A stretch of 64,000 nucleotides of DNA from Periweissella fabalis (GTDB taxonomy: Bacteria; Bacillota; Bacilli; Lactobacillales; Lactobacillaceae), in contig NZ_JAAXPN010000003.1 in the NCBI RefSeq assembly GCF_012396505.1, forward strand, positions 100,151 through 164,150, written 5' to 3'. Positions 52,326 to 61,484 of the stretch are shown piece after piece. Within the stretch, counting starts at the first letter, position 1; each line of letters starts with the position of its first letter. The notes under the pieces were generated by a model, which saw only the letters and a program-made list of their open reading frames with translations, did not search any database and had not been told where the DNA came from. A program made the position numbers and the translations under genes.

Positions 52326-53171
52326 TTATTTGATACTTGCAGCTAACTTAATAGCCGTGCTTGGATCATGTGCAGTAATTGTATAAACAACATTTTTGGC
52401 TTGCCATCTAATTATTTGATCACGGGCACCAGGATTAATATTGACATCAAGCTGAACTTGACCGTGTTTATCAGGGATAGGCAAGCGATAAGTATTTAAT
52501 AGTGTAACAATTTCTTTGGCCATTGGTTTTGGATCTTGATTTTCAATATTAATGGCATGCACTGATAACGACCAATTACCTTCGTTCCAGACCAGATGAA
52601 TATTACCAGCTCCCATTTGAGAATACCCCGTAATGCCACTACCTAAATCGGTTGAAGGTAAACCTTGATTATTATCAGGGCTTATATAATTAATTTGTTG
52701 AGCAGCTTGGTCTACTGAACTAAATGTTTGTTTTTGAAATATAGCATATGGATTTTCATTTTTAAGATTAGCGGCATTAAAAGGTCGTGGTTGGTTACCA
52801 ACGCTATAGAAAATTTGATAATTATTTGTATCACCAGTATACCGTACATTCAAATTAGCACTACCTTTATTTAAACCATCTACTTGAGGTAATGCAATTT
52901 TACCAAGGACATCTACCAATTTAGTATTTAATTGGCCAATGCGATTATCTGTTGTTGCTGGTTTTGAAGGTGTTTGTGTACTAGTTACAGATTTATTGCT
53001 AGAGCTTGAAGATGAACGTTCGTTGTGGTGCTGTTCATTATTGGAGTTACTAGTATCATTGGAACTAATTTTACTGGTTGTATCACTAACTTGATTAGGC
53101 TGGTTATTACCGCAAGCAGTTAAACTTAAGCCAAGGAAAGCAATAGGGATAGCTAAGATAAATTTTTTCAT
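52326..53171 (-). CDS. Lipoprotein of unknown function
   Basis: 281 residues from the ATG at 53171 (GAGGTTAG upstream). Lipoprotein signal MKKFILAIPIAFLGLSLTAC with acylated Cys at residue 20. A Ser/Asn-rich spacer (about 25-80, containing SSSSSSNKSVTSTQTPSKP) follows, then a globular region of about 190 residues with no domain I recognise (GKIALPQVDGLNKGSANLNVRY, LVWNEGNWSLSVHAIN, KHGQVQLDVNIN). It is 26 bases upstream of the Apf-like gene on the same strand, so the two surface proteins may form an operon. Exposed on the outer face of the membrane. Confidence 0.8.
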   Translation of the reverse strand: MKKFILAIPIAFLGLSLTACGNNQPNQVSDTTSKISSNDTSNSNNEQHHNERSSSSSSNKSVTSTQTPSKPATTDNRIGQLNTKLVDVLGKIALPQVDGLNKGSANLNVRYTGDTNNYQIFYSVGNQPRPFNAANLKNENPYAIFQKQTFSSVDQAAQQINYISPDNNQGLPSTDLGSGITGYSQMGAGNIHLVWNEGNWSLSVHAINIENQDPKPMAKEIVTLLNTYRLPIPDKHGQVQLDVNINPGARDQIIRWQAKNVVYTITAHDPSTAIKLAASIK

Positions 53172-53339
53172 TTTACTAACCTCACTTTGATAAGTTCCTA
53201 ATATAGTTATTATAATTGTTTTAGTAGTTATTCTGCAAATAATTCCCAATGTTAATACCAAGATAGTTAAACACTTTGCGAATTTAAGTCTTCATGTTAT
53301 ACTTACTAAAAATAAGTGAAATACAAAGAGGATATTAAT

Positions 53340-54378
53340 ATGGAAAAGATTTTATTTGGATTAGACACATTTGGTGATATTCCACTTGATGATCAAGATC
53401 AAATGCTATCAGATGCACAAGCAATTAGACAAGTTATTGCTGAGGCGATTTTAGCAGATAAATTAGGTGTTGACATTATCGCACTTGGGGAACATCATCG
53501 TGCAGATTATGCTATTTCAAGTCCGGAAATGATATTGGCAGCTATTGCTATGCAGACAAATAAAATTATCAACAGCAGTGACGGTATTGAGCTCGGATGA
53601 TCCAGTTCGAGTGTTTGAAAGATTTGCTACATTAGATGCGATTTCACATGGTCGAGCTCAAGTGATGTTAGGGCGTGGATCATTTACTGAATCATTTCCC
53701 TTATTTGGATTTGATTTGCAAGATTACGAGATACTATTTGAAGAAAAGCTTGCGTTATTTAGTAAGTTATTAACAGAAAAGCCGGTAACTTGGCAAGGAA
53801 CAACCCGTGCGGCCTTAAATGATGTGGAAATCTTTCCTAAAACTGAAAGTGGCCAACTAGAAGCTTATGTAGGGGTCGGTGGTTCACCAGAGTCAATTAT
53901 TCGTGCAGCTCGTTACGGCTTACCAATTATGTTAGCGATTATTGGTGGTTCACCAGAGCGATTTAAACCTTATATGCGATTATATGAAAAAGCAACGGAA
54001 CAATTAGGTACACCAAAATATCCGATTGGCATGCACTCACATGGTGTGATTGCGCCAACAGATGAAGCTGCTTATGATATCGCTTGGCGGTCATTACGTG
54101 TTCAAATGGATAAAATTGGCCAAGAACGTGGGTGGGCACCTATGACACGTGAGCGCTTTGAAAAGGAAATAGCAACTGGTTCGTATTATGTTGGTTCACC
54201 CACAACCGTCGCACAAAGAATTGCACGTGCAATTAAAGGATTAGGGGTTAATCGGTTTGATTTAGTTTATAGTGCAGGGAATCAAACACCAGCTGAGCGG
54301 CAACAAACAATTGAATTGTACGCTAAAGAGGTTATTCCACAAGTTAGACAAATCTTAGCGGAGGAAATTAATGACTAA
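53340..54378 (+). pseudogene. Luciferase-like flavin monooxygenase, frameshifted
   Basis: From the ATG at 53340 (AAAGAGGA upstream), frame one encodes the family start (FGLDTFGDIPLD..., VDIIALGEHHRADYAISSPEMILAAIAMQTNK) and then runs into a stop at 53598. A second frame carries the rest without a break from about 53565 (KLSTAVTVLSSDDPVRVFERFATLD...GRGSFTESFPLFG) to the stop at 54376. Removing one A from the AAAA at 53562-53565 restores one 345-residue protein, the normal length. The rest of the gene has no other damage, so this is either a very recent mutation or a read error. It overlaps the next gene by 8 bases, indicating an operon. Confidence 0.75.
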
Positions 54379-55054
54379 AAAAATTGGGATTATTGGCGCT
54401 GGTAAATTAGGAATTGTTTTAGCACAAATTGGTTTACAAGCGGGATACGAAGTTGCTATTGCCGGTTCAGGATCACCTGAAAAAATTAGTTTAACAATGG
54501 CAGTATTAGCACCTGGTGCCAAGGCGATGACAAGTTTAGAGGTTGCTAAACAAAATGATAATATCATTTTAGCATTGCCATTAAGTAAGTTTGCACAACT
54601 TGATTCAGATATGTTCATGGGTAAAGTTGTTTTAGATGCTATGAATTATTGGTGGGAAGTGGATGGTAAACGTGATGATTTTAATAATCCACAATATGGG
54701 ACAAGTGAATTAGTTCAAGAATACTTTAACAGTAGTTATATAGTTAAAGCTTTTAATCATATGGGATATCACGATTTATTAGATGAATCAAGCATCGTTA
54801 ATCCTGAAAATAGTAGCATTAAAGCAATTGCAGTAGCAGGTGATGATGCAATTGCAGTTAAGAAAGTGGCAGCGATTGTAACTGATTTTGGTTTTAATCC
54901 ACTGATTTTATCCAGCCTTCATGACGGTTTAAAGTTACAACCAGGTATTAATACATTCGGTGCAGACTTAGAAATAGATGATTTAAAAATAGCAATAGAT
55001 AGCTATACTGATACCAGTTTTGGGCAGGCAATTGCTGCGGCTAAATTACAGTAA
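54371..55054 (+). CDS. NADPH-dependent F420 reductase-like oxidoreductase
   Basis: 227 residues. N-terminal Rossmann site IGIIGAGKLGIVLAQIGLQAGYEVAIAGS (about residues 4-32), VVLDAMNYWW after the dinucleotide domain, and VKAFNHMGYHDL, as in the F420H2:NADP oxidoreductase family found widely in bacteria lacking F420. Its start overlaps the end of the luciferase-like gene by 8 bases. Flavin monooxygenase plus NADPH-binding partner is a recurrent arrangement, so it may supply reduced flavin or act on the same metabolite. Substrate unknown. Confidence 0.82.
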   Translation: MTKKIGIIGAGKLGIVLAQIGLQAGYEVAIAGSGSPEKISLTMAVLAPGAKAMTSLEVAKQNDNIILALPLSKFAQLDSDMFMGKVVLDAMNYWWEVDGKRDDFNNPQYGTSELVQEYFNSSYIVKAFNHMGYHDLLDESSIVNPENSSIKAIAVAGDDAIAVKKVAAIVTDFGFNPLILSSLHDGLKLQPGINTFGADLEIDDLKIAIDSYTDTSFGQAIAAAKLQ

Positions 55055-55140
55055 ACGGTAGTATATAGGTCCATACATTATGGTATAATTTATTTTTAAA
55101 AATAACTAAAGTAATTAGTTGAATAGAGGAATAAATAAAA

Positions 55141-56001
55141 ATGAATGTAAAGAAATTATCTATTGCCAATTTAATTGCAACAGCCATTGTTGCGGTTAGT
55201 CTTGTAATGATACCAAAACAAATTCAAGCAGCAACGTATCAAACAAGTTATTCAATTATTGATACTCAGACGAATCAAGCATCATCAATTGATCCTTTTT
55301 TTGATAAACCTGCTCAAATAACAGCGTTAGGCTCACGTTATAAAGTGACTTTTAATATTGAATTAGTTGGACCAGTTTCTAATAGTCAAATTACTTCACT
55401 AACAATTGATGGCAGTCCAGTAGCAGTAAATGTACTTAGTAATTCAGAAGATGACAAAGTTTCACAAGTAACTTTTTATACAGCTGATTTACAACGTCAA
55501 TTAAATGGATCTATCTCACTTTCAGGTCAAAATTCAAGTTATCAATTTCAATTCCGATTTGGTAATAACAATATTCCAAGTAGTAATTCTAATGAGACCA
55601 ATAACCAATCTACTGAAAGCACATTAAGTTCATCAGAAAATAATATTCCAAGTAGTTCATCAATAGTAGCAAATAGTTCTTCAAAACAAGCGGCTACCGG
55701 TGAACCAATAAAGTCATCTACAAAGGAAGCATCAAGTAATTCATTAACAAAAGAAGCATCAAGTAGCTCAGCGTTAACGGCAGCGTCAAGTAGTACCAGT
55801 AAAAGTTCAGATTCAAGTAGTATCGATGATACATCAGATTCAAGTAGTGCCACACGCAAAACCAAGCATCATGAGGCTACAGCAAATGATGAAAAGGCTA
55901 GTAAAAAAGGTACTCTTTTAAATCCAGCAGTTTTAATTACAATTGGAGCCGTTGTTCTTATTGGAGTTTTTGCTTACTGGCGATCAGTTAGTCATAAATA
56001 A
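55141..56001 (+). CDS. NEAT-domain surface protein (haem binding), membrane anchored
   Basis: 286 residues. Signal peptide with likely cleavage after IQA (about residue 30), then one NEAT domain (about 32-140): YQTSYSIIDTQTNQASSIDPFFDKPAQI at the start and VSQVTFYTADLQRQL in the middle. YQFQFRF lies at the haem-strand position where NEAT domains have YxxxY, so one Tyr is kept and the second is Phe. A Ser-rich stalk (about 145-255) and a C-terminal helix (LLNPAVLITIGAVVLIGVFAYW) with basic tail follow. There is no LPXTG, so it is held by the membrane helix. NEAT proteins capture haem; this would fit the menaquinone genes in the window. Confidence 0.78.
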   Translation: MNVKKLSIANLIATAIVAVSLVMIPKQIQAATYQTSYSIIDTQTNQASSIDPFFDKPAQITALGSRYKVTFNIELVGPVSNSQITSLTIDGSPVAVNVLSNSEDDKVSQVTFYTADLQRQLNGSISLSGQNSSYQFQFRFGNNNIPSSNSNETNNQSTESTLSSSENNIPSSSSIVANSSSKQAATGEPIKSSTKEASSNSLTKEASSSSALTAASSSTSKSSDSSSIDDTSDSSSATRKTKHHEATANDEKASKKGTLLNPAVLITIGAVVLIGVFAYWRSVSHK

Positions 56002-56066
56002 GCATGGTATTGATAAAAGTGATATAGTAAGGCCAATAGCTAGTTAATGTTGAAGTGAGGTGTGTC

Positions 56067-56651
56067 ATGAATAAATTTGATGATATTTTTATGGCAATTA
56101 AAAACGATGCTGAAAATCAACTTTATACGCAGGCGGGCATTGATCCATTATATTTTGTGAACCCAGCTGCGGAAATTATAATTATTGGTCAAGCCCCAGG
56201 TAAAAAAGCACAAGCAAGCCAAATTGTTTGGCATGATCAAAGTGGGCAACGTTTGCGGCAATGGTTAGCAGTATCAGATGATGAATTTTATCATTCAGGT
56301 AAATTTGCAATTTTACCAATGGATTTTTACTTCCCTGGTAAAGGCAATAGTGGTGACCGACCACCTCGAAAGAATTTTGCGGCTAAATGGCACCCACAAT
56401 TAATAGCATTAATGCCTCAAGTGCGATTAATTATTTTAGTTGGTACTTATGCACAGAAGTATTATTTACACTTAAATAGTAAACAAACACTAACCCAAGT
56501 TGTGCGAGATTACGCTAAGTATCAACCCAAATATTTTCCAATTGTGCATCCATCACCAATGAATCAACGATGGTTAAAGAAGAACCCATGGTTTGAGATG
56601 GATGTTATCCCTAATTTACAAAAATTAGTTCGTAACATATTGGGTGATTAA
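56067..56651 (+). CDS. Uracil-DNA glycosylase superfamily protein
   Basis: 194 residues from the ATG at 56067 (GTGAGG upstream). UDG-like fold markers: IIIIGQAPGKKAQASQIVWHDQSGQRLRQWL (GQAPG, catalytic-water loop), ILPMDFYFPGKGNSGDRPPRKNFA, LIILVGTYAQ, and IVHPSPMNQRW (the HPSP minor-groove loop). The combination corresponds to the uncharacterised family found in many Firmicutes rather than to Ung itself. Base excision of uracil is likely but not certain. Single gene with its own terminator. Confidence 0.85.
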   Translation: MNKFDDIFMAIKNDAENQLYTQAGIDPLYFVNPAAEIIIIGQAPGKKAQASQIVWHDQSGQRLRQWLAVSDDEFYHSGKFAILPMDFYFPGKGNSGDRPPRKNFAAKWHPQLIALMPQVRLIILVGTYAQKYYLHLNSKQTLTQVVRDYAKYQPKYFPIVHPSPMNQRWLKKNPWFEMDVIPNLQKLVRNILGD

Positions 56652-56686
56652 AAAAAGTCAGTCAATTTAAATGACTGACTTTTTTA
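56650..56686 (+). terminator. Terminator after UDG-like gene
   Basis: AAAAAAGTCAGTCA / TGACTGACTTTTTT. Confidence 0.9.
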
Positions 56687-56804
56687 ACTTATTGTTTGTA
56701 ATTATAAGGGTCTAAAGATTGCTTAATAAATTTAAAAATATTTTGGTTTCTTGAGATTACGGGTTATGATAGAAATTAATAGCATTATACAAGGAGGTCG
56801 CAAT

Positions 56805-57419
56805 TTGCTAAAGAAAGAATTTCCACAAATTGTCCTGTTACATATATTAGTAATTATGTTTCTTGGTTTTTTGTATGTGACTAAAAACCAATATATGTTT
56901 TTAATTGTTAATGTGACATTAGCATTAATTCCTTTTGATATTAGCTTAGCTATTAAACATACTAAAAGCAATATTATCGCAGGAATATTAGGTTTAGTTT
57001 GGCTCGCTTTTTATCCTAATACAATGTACATGATTACAGATTTTATTCATTTATCATCAATTGGTACGAATATTGTTACTGCATATCAATATGCACACTA
57101 TGCGATTTTGGCACTAGGAATTTTTTCTGGAGTCCTATTTGGATTAGGAAGTGCAACGTTGGTATTTGAACGATTTGTTCGTGATCCAGATTTTAGTATT
57201 CAAGTTTTATTCTATGGTGTTTTGTCATTTATGTCTGCGGTAGGAATATATCTTGGTCGGTACAAGCGATTAAATACAACTGATTTAATTACTAATTTTC
57301 ACGGAACATTAATGCAAATAAAACATGCTTTTACACCCGATATGATTGCTTTTGTATTTTGTTTTGTCCTAGTTCAATTATTCTTATTTGCTGTATTTCA
57401 AATTATGAAAGAACGATAG
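56805..57419 (+). CDS. DUF1361 membrane protein
   Basis: 204 residues from a TTG start at 56805, chosen because a perfect AAGGAGG lies seven bases ahead. An upstream ATG at 56766 has no site. Six hydrophobic segments are visible. The conserved DUF1361 features are WLAFYPNTMYMITDFIHL (between helices three and four) and the GVYLGRY-like GIYLGRYKRLNTTDL block. The function of the family is unknown. Nine bases separate it from the AEC transporter, suggesting co-transcription. Confidence 0.82.
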   Translation: MLKKEFPQIVLLHILVIMFLGFLYVTKNQYMFLIVNVTLALIPFDISLAIKHTKSNIIAGILGLVWLAFYPNTMYMITDFIHLSSIGTNIVTAYQYAHYAILALGIFSGVLFGLGSATLVFERFVRDPDFSIQVLFYGVLSFMSAVGIYLGRYKRLNTTDLITNFHGTLMQIKHAFTPDMIAFVFCFVLVQLFLFAVFQIMKER

Positions 57420-57428
57420 GGGTCACTA

Positions 57429-58376
57429 ATGAGTGTATTTTTGCATGGTATTTCAGGAGTCTTAATCATTTTGATTATGATTGCTGTTGGTTATATTCTA
57501 ACAAAACGTAATTGGTTTGATGATAAGTCAGCACGCTTATTGACACGATTGGTAACCCAAATTTCATTGCCAGCTTATATGGTGGTTACTATAACGCAAA
57601 AGTTTAAGGCCCATGAACTATTAGCAATTATCCCTGATTTAAGATTTCCAGTTATTTCGATGATGCTTCTAATGGTTGTAGCGATGATTTTAGTGCAAGT
57701 TTTCCAGATAAAACGATCGCATCGGGGTCTATTTACATCAATGTTTTTCAATTCAAATACGGTCTTTGTTGGTTTACCAATTAATCAAGCGTTGTTTGGT
57801 GACAAAGCGATTCCATATATTTTGATTTATTACATGGCTAATACGACAATTTTTTGGACATTAGGGGTGTATTTAATTCAAAAAGATGGAGCAGTTCCAG
57901 TTATATTTGATTGGAAGGCAACCTTAGGTAAGATTTTTTCACCACCATTAATGGGATTTATTGTGGGTGTGATTTTAGTATTATGTGACATACAAATGCC
58001 AACATTTATTAACCAGGATCTTAGTTACCTTGGGGGATTGACAATTCCACTATCAATGATTTTTATTGGCTATTCGGTTGCTAATGCTGGTTTAGCTAAA
58101 CTAAAACTACGACGTGATAATATATTGATTATTTTAGGTCGTTTTGTAGTGGCCCCAATTTTAATGACGTTATTGTTGATACCAACAAAGTTACCACTTT
58201 TAATGAAGCAAGTTTTTATTTTGCAATCAGCGATGCCAGTCATGACCAATGCGCCAATTATTGCTAGCTTATACAAAGCAGATGTTGATTATGCAGCAAT
58301 TATGGTAACAGAAACTACTGTTTTATCATTATTAATTGTGCCTTTTTTAATGTTTCTAACACAATATATTCAATAG
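57429..58376 (+). CDS. AEC-family transporter (auxin efflux carrier / malate permease-like)
   Basis: 315 residues, ten membrane helices in two five-helix halves. Typical features are the first helix with VGYILTKRNWFDDKSARLLTRLVTQISLPAYM, FNSNTVFVGLPINQALFG, and the C-terminal AMPVMTNAPIIASLYKADVDYAA. Lactic acid bacterial members move malate or other organic acids. No malolactic enzyme gene is near, so the substrate is open. Follows DUF1361; terminator at 58464-58499. Confidence 0.9.
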   Translation: MSVFLHGISGVLIILIMIAVGYILTKRNWFDDKSARLLTRLVTQISLPAYMVVTITQKFKAHELLAIIPDLRFPVISMMLLMVVAMILVQVFQIKRSHRGLFTSMFFNSNTVFVGLPINQALFGDKAIPYILIYYMANTTIFWTLGVYLIQKDGAVPVIFDWKATLGKIFSPPLMGFIVGVILVLCDIQMPTFINQDLSYLGGLTIPLSMIFIGYSVANAGLAKLKLRRDNILIILGRFVVAPILMTLLLIPTKLPLLMKQVFILQSAMPVMTNAPIIASLYKADVDYAAIMVTETTVLSLLIVPFLMFLTQYIQ

Positions 58377-58463
58377 TGTATAATTAAAAATCATAAAATC
58401 ATTTTTGATATTAATTTATTACTAAAACATGGACTAGAAGTTCAATAAATTCGAAATATATAG

Positions 58464-58499
58464 AAAAAGCTAGGAAAAATAAATTTTCCTAGCTTTTTT
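58464..58499 (+). terminator. Terminator after AEC transporter
   Basis: AAAAAGCTAGGAAAAT / ATTTTCCTAGCTTTTTT. The sequence between here and 58638 is AT-rich, with nothing else recognised. Confidence 0.9.
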
Positions 58500-58638
58500 G
58501 TAGCCTTTTTTACTTATAAATAATTAGTAAGTGCTGATTTTTAAAGCATTGATATTTTATATATAAATGCTATTTTACTTGCTTTTTGCGTAATAACTTT
58601 TATAAGATAAATATAGTAATTTAAAATTGAGTGATAGC

Positions 58639-59019
58639 TTAAACATTCGTAGGTTTAGCTTGCAACATGGTTGTTACAGTACTGGTACTAGTTAGTTTAT
58701 TACTGGGTTTTTGATTAATTTCAACCTGCCAAGTTTGAAGATTACGGCCTAAACTAATCGGTGTAGCAGTAGCAATTAGTTGACCTGTTACAACCGGTCT
58801 GAGATGATTTGTATTGATATTGACACCAACTGCGACCAAATTAGCAGGTGCATACGCATTGGCAGCTAGGCTAGATGCTGTTTCAGCTAGTACAGCATTA
58901 ATCCCGCCATGCACGATGCCATAGGGTTGTTTTAGGGCATCGGTGACTGAAACAGAAATGATAGTCTTGTGAGCGTCAACGGCGTCAATGTGGATGTTTA
59001 AATGATCAAGTAAATTCAT
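58639..59019 (-). CDS. menI: PaaI-type hotdog thioesterase, probable DHNA-CoA thioesterase
   Basis: 126 residues, single hotdog domain. [23 protein letters not shown] carries the conserved HGG and catalytic Glu of the DHNA-CoA/4-hydroxybenzoyl-CoA thioesterase group. [16 protein letters not shown] is the usual second block. It is divergent from menB across only 55 bases. DHNA-CoA made by MenB is the substrate of MenI, so this role is strongly suggested by context; the symbol is an inference from position plus family. Confidence 0.8.
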   Translation of the reverse strand: MNLLDHLNIHIDAVDAHKTIISVSVTDALKQPYGIVHGGINAVLAETASSLAANAYAPANLVAVGVNINTNHLRPVVTGQLIATATPISLGRNLQTWQVEINQKPSNKLTSTSTVTTMLQAKPTNV

Positions 59020-59074
59020 AAGTTACACTCCTATAGTAGGTTTATATATTATTGTACGTGAAAGGATAAGAAAA

Positions 59075-59896
59075 ATGGAAACACGTAAATGGGAAACTGT
59101 TAAAGAATATTCAGAAATTTTATTTGAACGAACTGGGGCAATTGCTAAATTGACGATGAACCGGCCTGAACGACACAACGCCTTTACCCCGGTGACAATT
59201 GCCGAATTAATTGAAGCCTTCTCAATTTGTCGAGATGATGCCACAATTGGGACCATCATTCTCACAGGGGCTGGTGATAAAGCCTTTAGTTCAGGTGGTG
59301 ACCAAGGTGTTCGTGGTAACGGTGGTTACGTGGGTCCAGATGATATCGCACGGTTAAACGTGCTTGATTTACAACGCTTAATTCGCATTATTCCTAAGCC
59401 AGTTGTTGCTATGGTTAAAGGATGGTCCGTTGGTGGTGGGAACATTTTACAATTAGTTTGTGATCTAACTGTGGCGGCTGATAATGCAATGTTTGGGCAA
59501 ACTGGTCCTAAGGTTGGTAGCTTTGATGCCGGTTATGGGTCAGGCTATCTAGCCCGTGTTGTGGGTCATAAGCGAGCTAAAGAAGTATGGTTTTTAAATC
59601 ATTTCTACACTGCTGAAGAAGCTTTGGCAATGAACTGGATTAACCGAGTTGTACCATTGGCTGAAGTGGAAACAGCAACTTTAGAATGGTGTGACGAAAT
59701 GCTTACTAAGTCACCAACTGCGCTACGTTTCATCAAAGCAGCTATGAACGCAGATACTGATGGTTTAGCAGGTCTTCAACAATTTGCTGGGGATGCAACG
59801 ATGCTTTACTACACAAGTGATGAAGCCAAAGAAGGTCGGGATGCCTTTAATGAAAAACGGACCCCAGACTTTTCTAAGTTTCCTAAATTCCCATAA
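59075..59896 (+). CDS. menB: 1,4-dihydroxy-2-naphthoyl-CoA synthase
   Basis: 273 residues, crotonase fold. [29 protein letters not shown] (the MenB-specific GGDQ loop), [45 protein letters not shown] with the oxyanion hole and active-site Asp, and the C-terminal [18 protein letters not shown]. This is a highly conserved MenB. It cyclises succinylbenzoyl-CoA to DHNA-CoA. 18 bases upstream of menE. Confidence 0.97.
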   Translation: METRKWETVKEYSEILFERTGAIAKLTMNRPERHNAFTPVTIAELIEAFSICRDDATIGTIILTGAGDKAFSSGGDQGVRGNGGYVGPDDIARLNVLDLQRLIRIIPKPVVAMVKGWSVGGGNILQLVCDLTVAADNAMFGQTGPKVGSFDAGYGSGYLARVVGHKRAKEVWFLNHFYTAEEALAMNWINRVVPLAEVETATLEWCDEMLTKSPTALRFIKAAMNADTDGLAGLQQFAGDATMLYYTSDEAKEGRDAFNEKRTPDFSKFPKFP

Positions 59897-59914
59897 ACAA
59901 CTGGAGGCAATGAA

Positions 59915-61351
59915 TTGCAAAATTGGTTAACAAAACAGGTGAGTTTAAATCCTGAACGCATCGCTTTAACCGTCGCAGAACAAAGTTGGACTTTCAAAGA
60001 ATTACAGACAGCTGTCATTAAGATTGCAGGTCAATTAACAACTTTGGCGGTGACGACCAATCAGCGAATTGCAATTTTAGCTAAAAATACAGCTGCTAGT
60101 TATTTAACAATTATGGCAGTTCAACAGTTGGGAATCCAGCCGGTGCTTTTGAATTTTCGACTTGCTAAAGATGAATTACAGCGGCAACTACAAGATTCTC
60201 ATGTAGAAGCGTTATTAATTGATGATGAGCTAGCAGTAAAATTATCGGAATGGGCAGATTTACCGGTTAAGATATATTTACTATCCGAGGTTCGTAGTAC
60301 TTTATCAACACCAGTTAAAGTAATCACTGATTTTTCTGAAAGTGCAGTTGCATCAATTATGTATACTTCAGGGACAACAGGGAATCCACATGGAGTACTA
60401 CAAACATTTAAAAATCACTTTTATTCAGCGATGGGATCAGCTTTGAATCTTGGTTTGGCAGAAGATGATCGTTGGTTGTGTGCAGTGCCTTTGTTTCATA
60501 TTAGTGGTTTATCAATTATGATGCGAAGCTTAATTTATGGGATGGGTGTTGACTTGGTTGGTCACTTTGACGATATAGCGGTTACGAAGCGATTAACTAT
60601 GGAGCCTATAACGATTATGTCTGTGGTACCAACTATGCTAAAACGCTTGCTACCACTAGTACCAATGACCGGTTATAATAAAAAATTCCGATGTTTTTTA
60701 CTTGGTGGTGGGCCAATTGATCCAACAACATTAGCGCAATGTGAGCAACAAAATATTGCGGTTATCCAATCATATGGCATGACAGAAACATCATCACAGA
60801 TTGTAGCGTTAAACTTTGCAGATGCACGTTTAAAAATCGGTTCAGTTGGTAAACCGTTATTTCCAGTTCAGATTCGCTTAGCTAATTCAGAGCAAGGAGT
60901 TGGCGAAATTGAATTACAAGCACCTAATTTAACTGTTGGGTATTTGAATCAAGCATCTGAGTTTGCCCGTAAAATAACACCAGATGGATGGTACCAAACA
61001 GGTGATTTAGGATTTATTGATGAAGATGGTTTTTTATTTATTAAAGGTCGTCGAGATGACATGTTTATTTCTGGAGGAGAAAATATTTTTCCAGACGAAG
61101 TTGAACACGCGTATAGCCAATATCCTGGAATGTACGAGATTGCAGTTGTAGGTAAAAGTGATAATGACTGGGGGATGATTCCAGTTGCTTTTATTATTAG
61201 TGAAGGTGAGCTTAATATCAAAGATCTTTATGAATTTGGTAGACAGCATTTAGCACATTATAAAGTTCCTGTGGAGTTTATAAAAGTAGATGCACTTCCT
61301 AAAACCGCAAGTGGTAAAGTTCAACGGCACAAATTACGAGAATTATTATAA
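59915..61351 (+). CDS. menE: o-Succinylbenzoate-CoA ligase
   Basis: 478 residues from a TTG start (GGAGG upstream). Acyl-adenylate family: MYTSGTTGNPHGVLQT (P-loop-like, residues about 147-162), CAVPLFHISGLSIM, QSYGMTETSSQIV, and GWYQTGDLGFIDEDGFLFIKGRRDDMFISGGENIFPDEVE with the hinge Asp. The C-terminal catalytic Lys is in LPKTASGKVQR. It activates o-succinylbenzoate made by MenC. Ends at a perfect 16-bp-stem terminator. Confidence 0.95.
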   Translation: MQNWLTKQVSLNPERIALTVAEQSWTFKELQTAVIKIAGQLTTLAVTTNQRIAILAKNTAASYLTIMAVQQLGIQPVLLNFRLAKDELQRQLQDSHVEALLIDDELAVKLSEWADLPVKIYLLSEVRSTLSTPVKVITDFSESAVASIMYTSGTTGNPHGVLQTFKNHFYSAMGSALNLGLAEDDRWLCAVPLFHISGLSIMMRSLIYGMGVDLVGHFDDIAVTKRLTMEPITIMSVVPTMLKRLLPLVPMTGYNKKFRCFLLGGGPIDPTTLAQCEQQNIAVIQSYGMTETSSQIVALNFADARLKIGSVGKPLFPVQIRLANSEQGVGEIELQAPNLTVGYLNQASEFARKITPDGWYQTGDLGFIDEDGFLFIKGRRDDMFISGGENIFPDEVEHAYSQYPGMYEIAVVGKSDNDWGMIPVAFIISEGELNIKDLYEFGRQHLAHYKVPVEFIKVDALPKTASGKVQRHKLRELL

Positions 61352-61357
61352 CATAGT

Positions 61358-61395
61358 AAAAGCAGGCTACGTAGTTTAATACGTAGCCTGCTTTT
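61358..61395 (+). terminator. Terminator after menE
   Basis: AAAAGCAGGCTACGTA / TACGTAGCCTGCTTTT, a perfect 16-bp stem. Confidence 0.9.
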
Positions 61396-61409
61396 CTGCT
61401 AGTTATTGA

Positions 61410-61425
61410 TGTTTCATGTGAAACA
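61410..61425. promoter_or_regulatory. parS-like ParB site 3
   Basis: TGTTTCATGTGAAACA, identical to the site at 21819, in the intergenic gap after menE. Confidence 0.7.
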
Positions 61426-61484
61426 AAGTGAATTTAAAGGTTCAAGTGCCTTTCTAGGCAAAGGGACAAAGTGTGCTCGAAACT

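Noticed and set aside
55548..55865. Leu/Glu-rich ORF antisense to the NEAT protein stalk
   Set aside because: It is the reverse reading of Ser-rich repeats and has no independent support.
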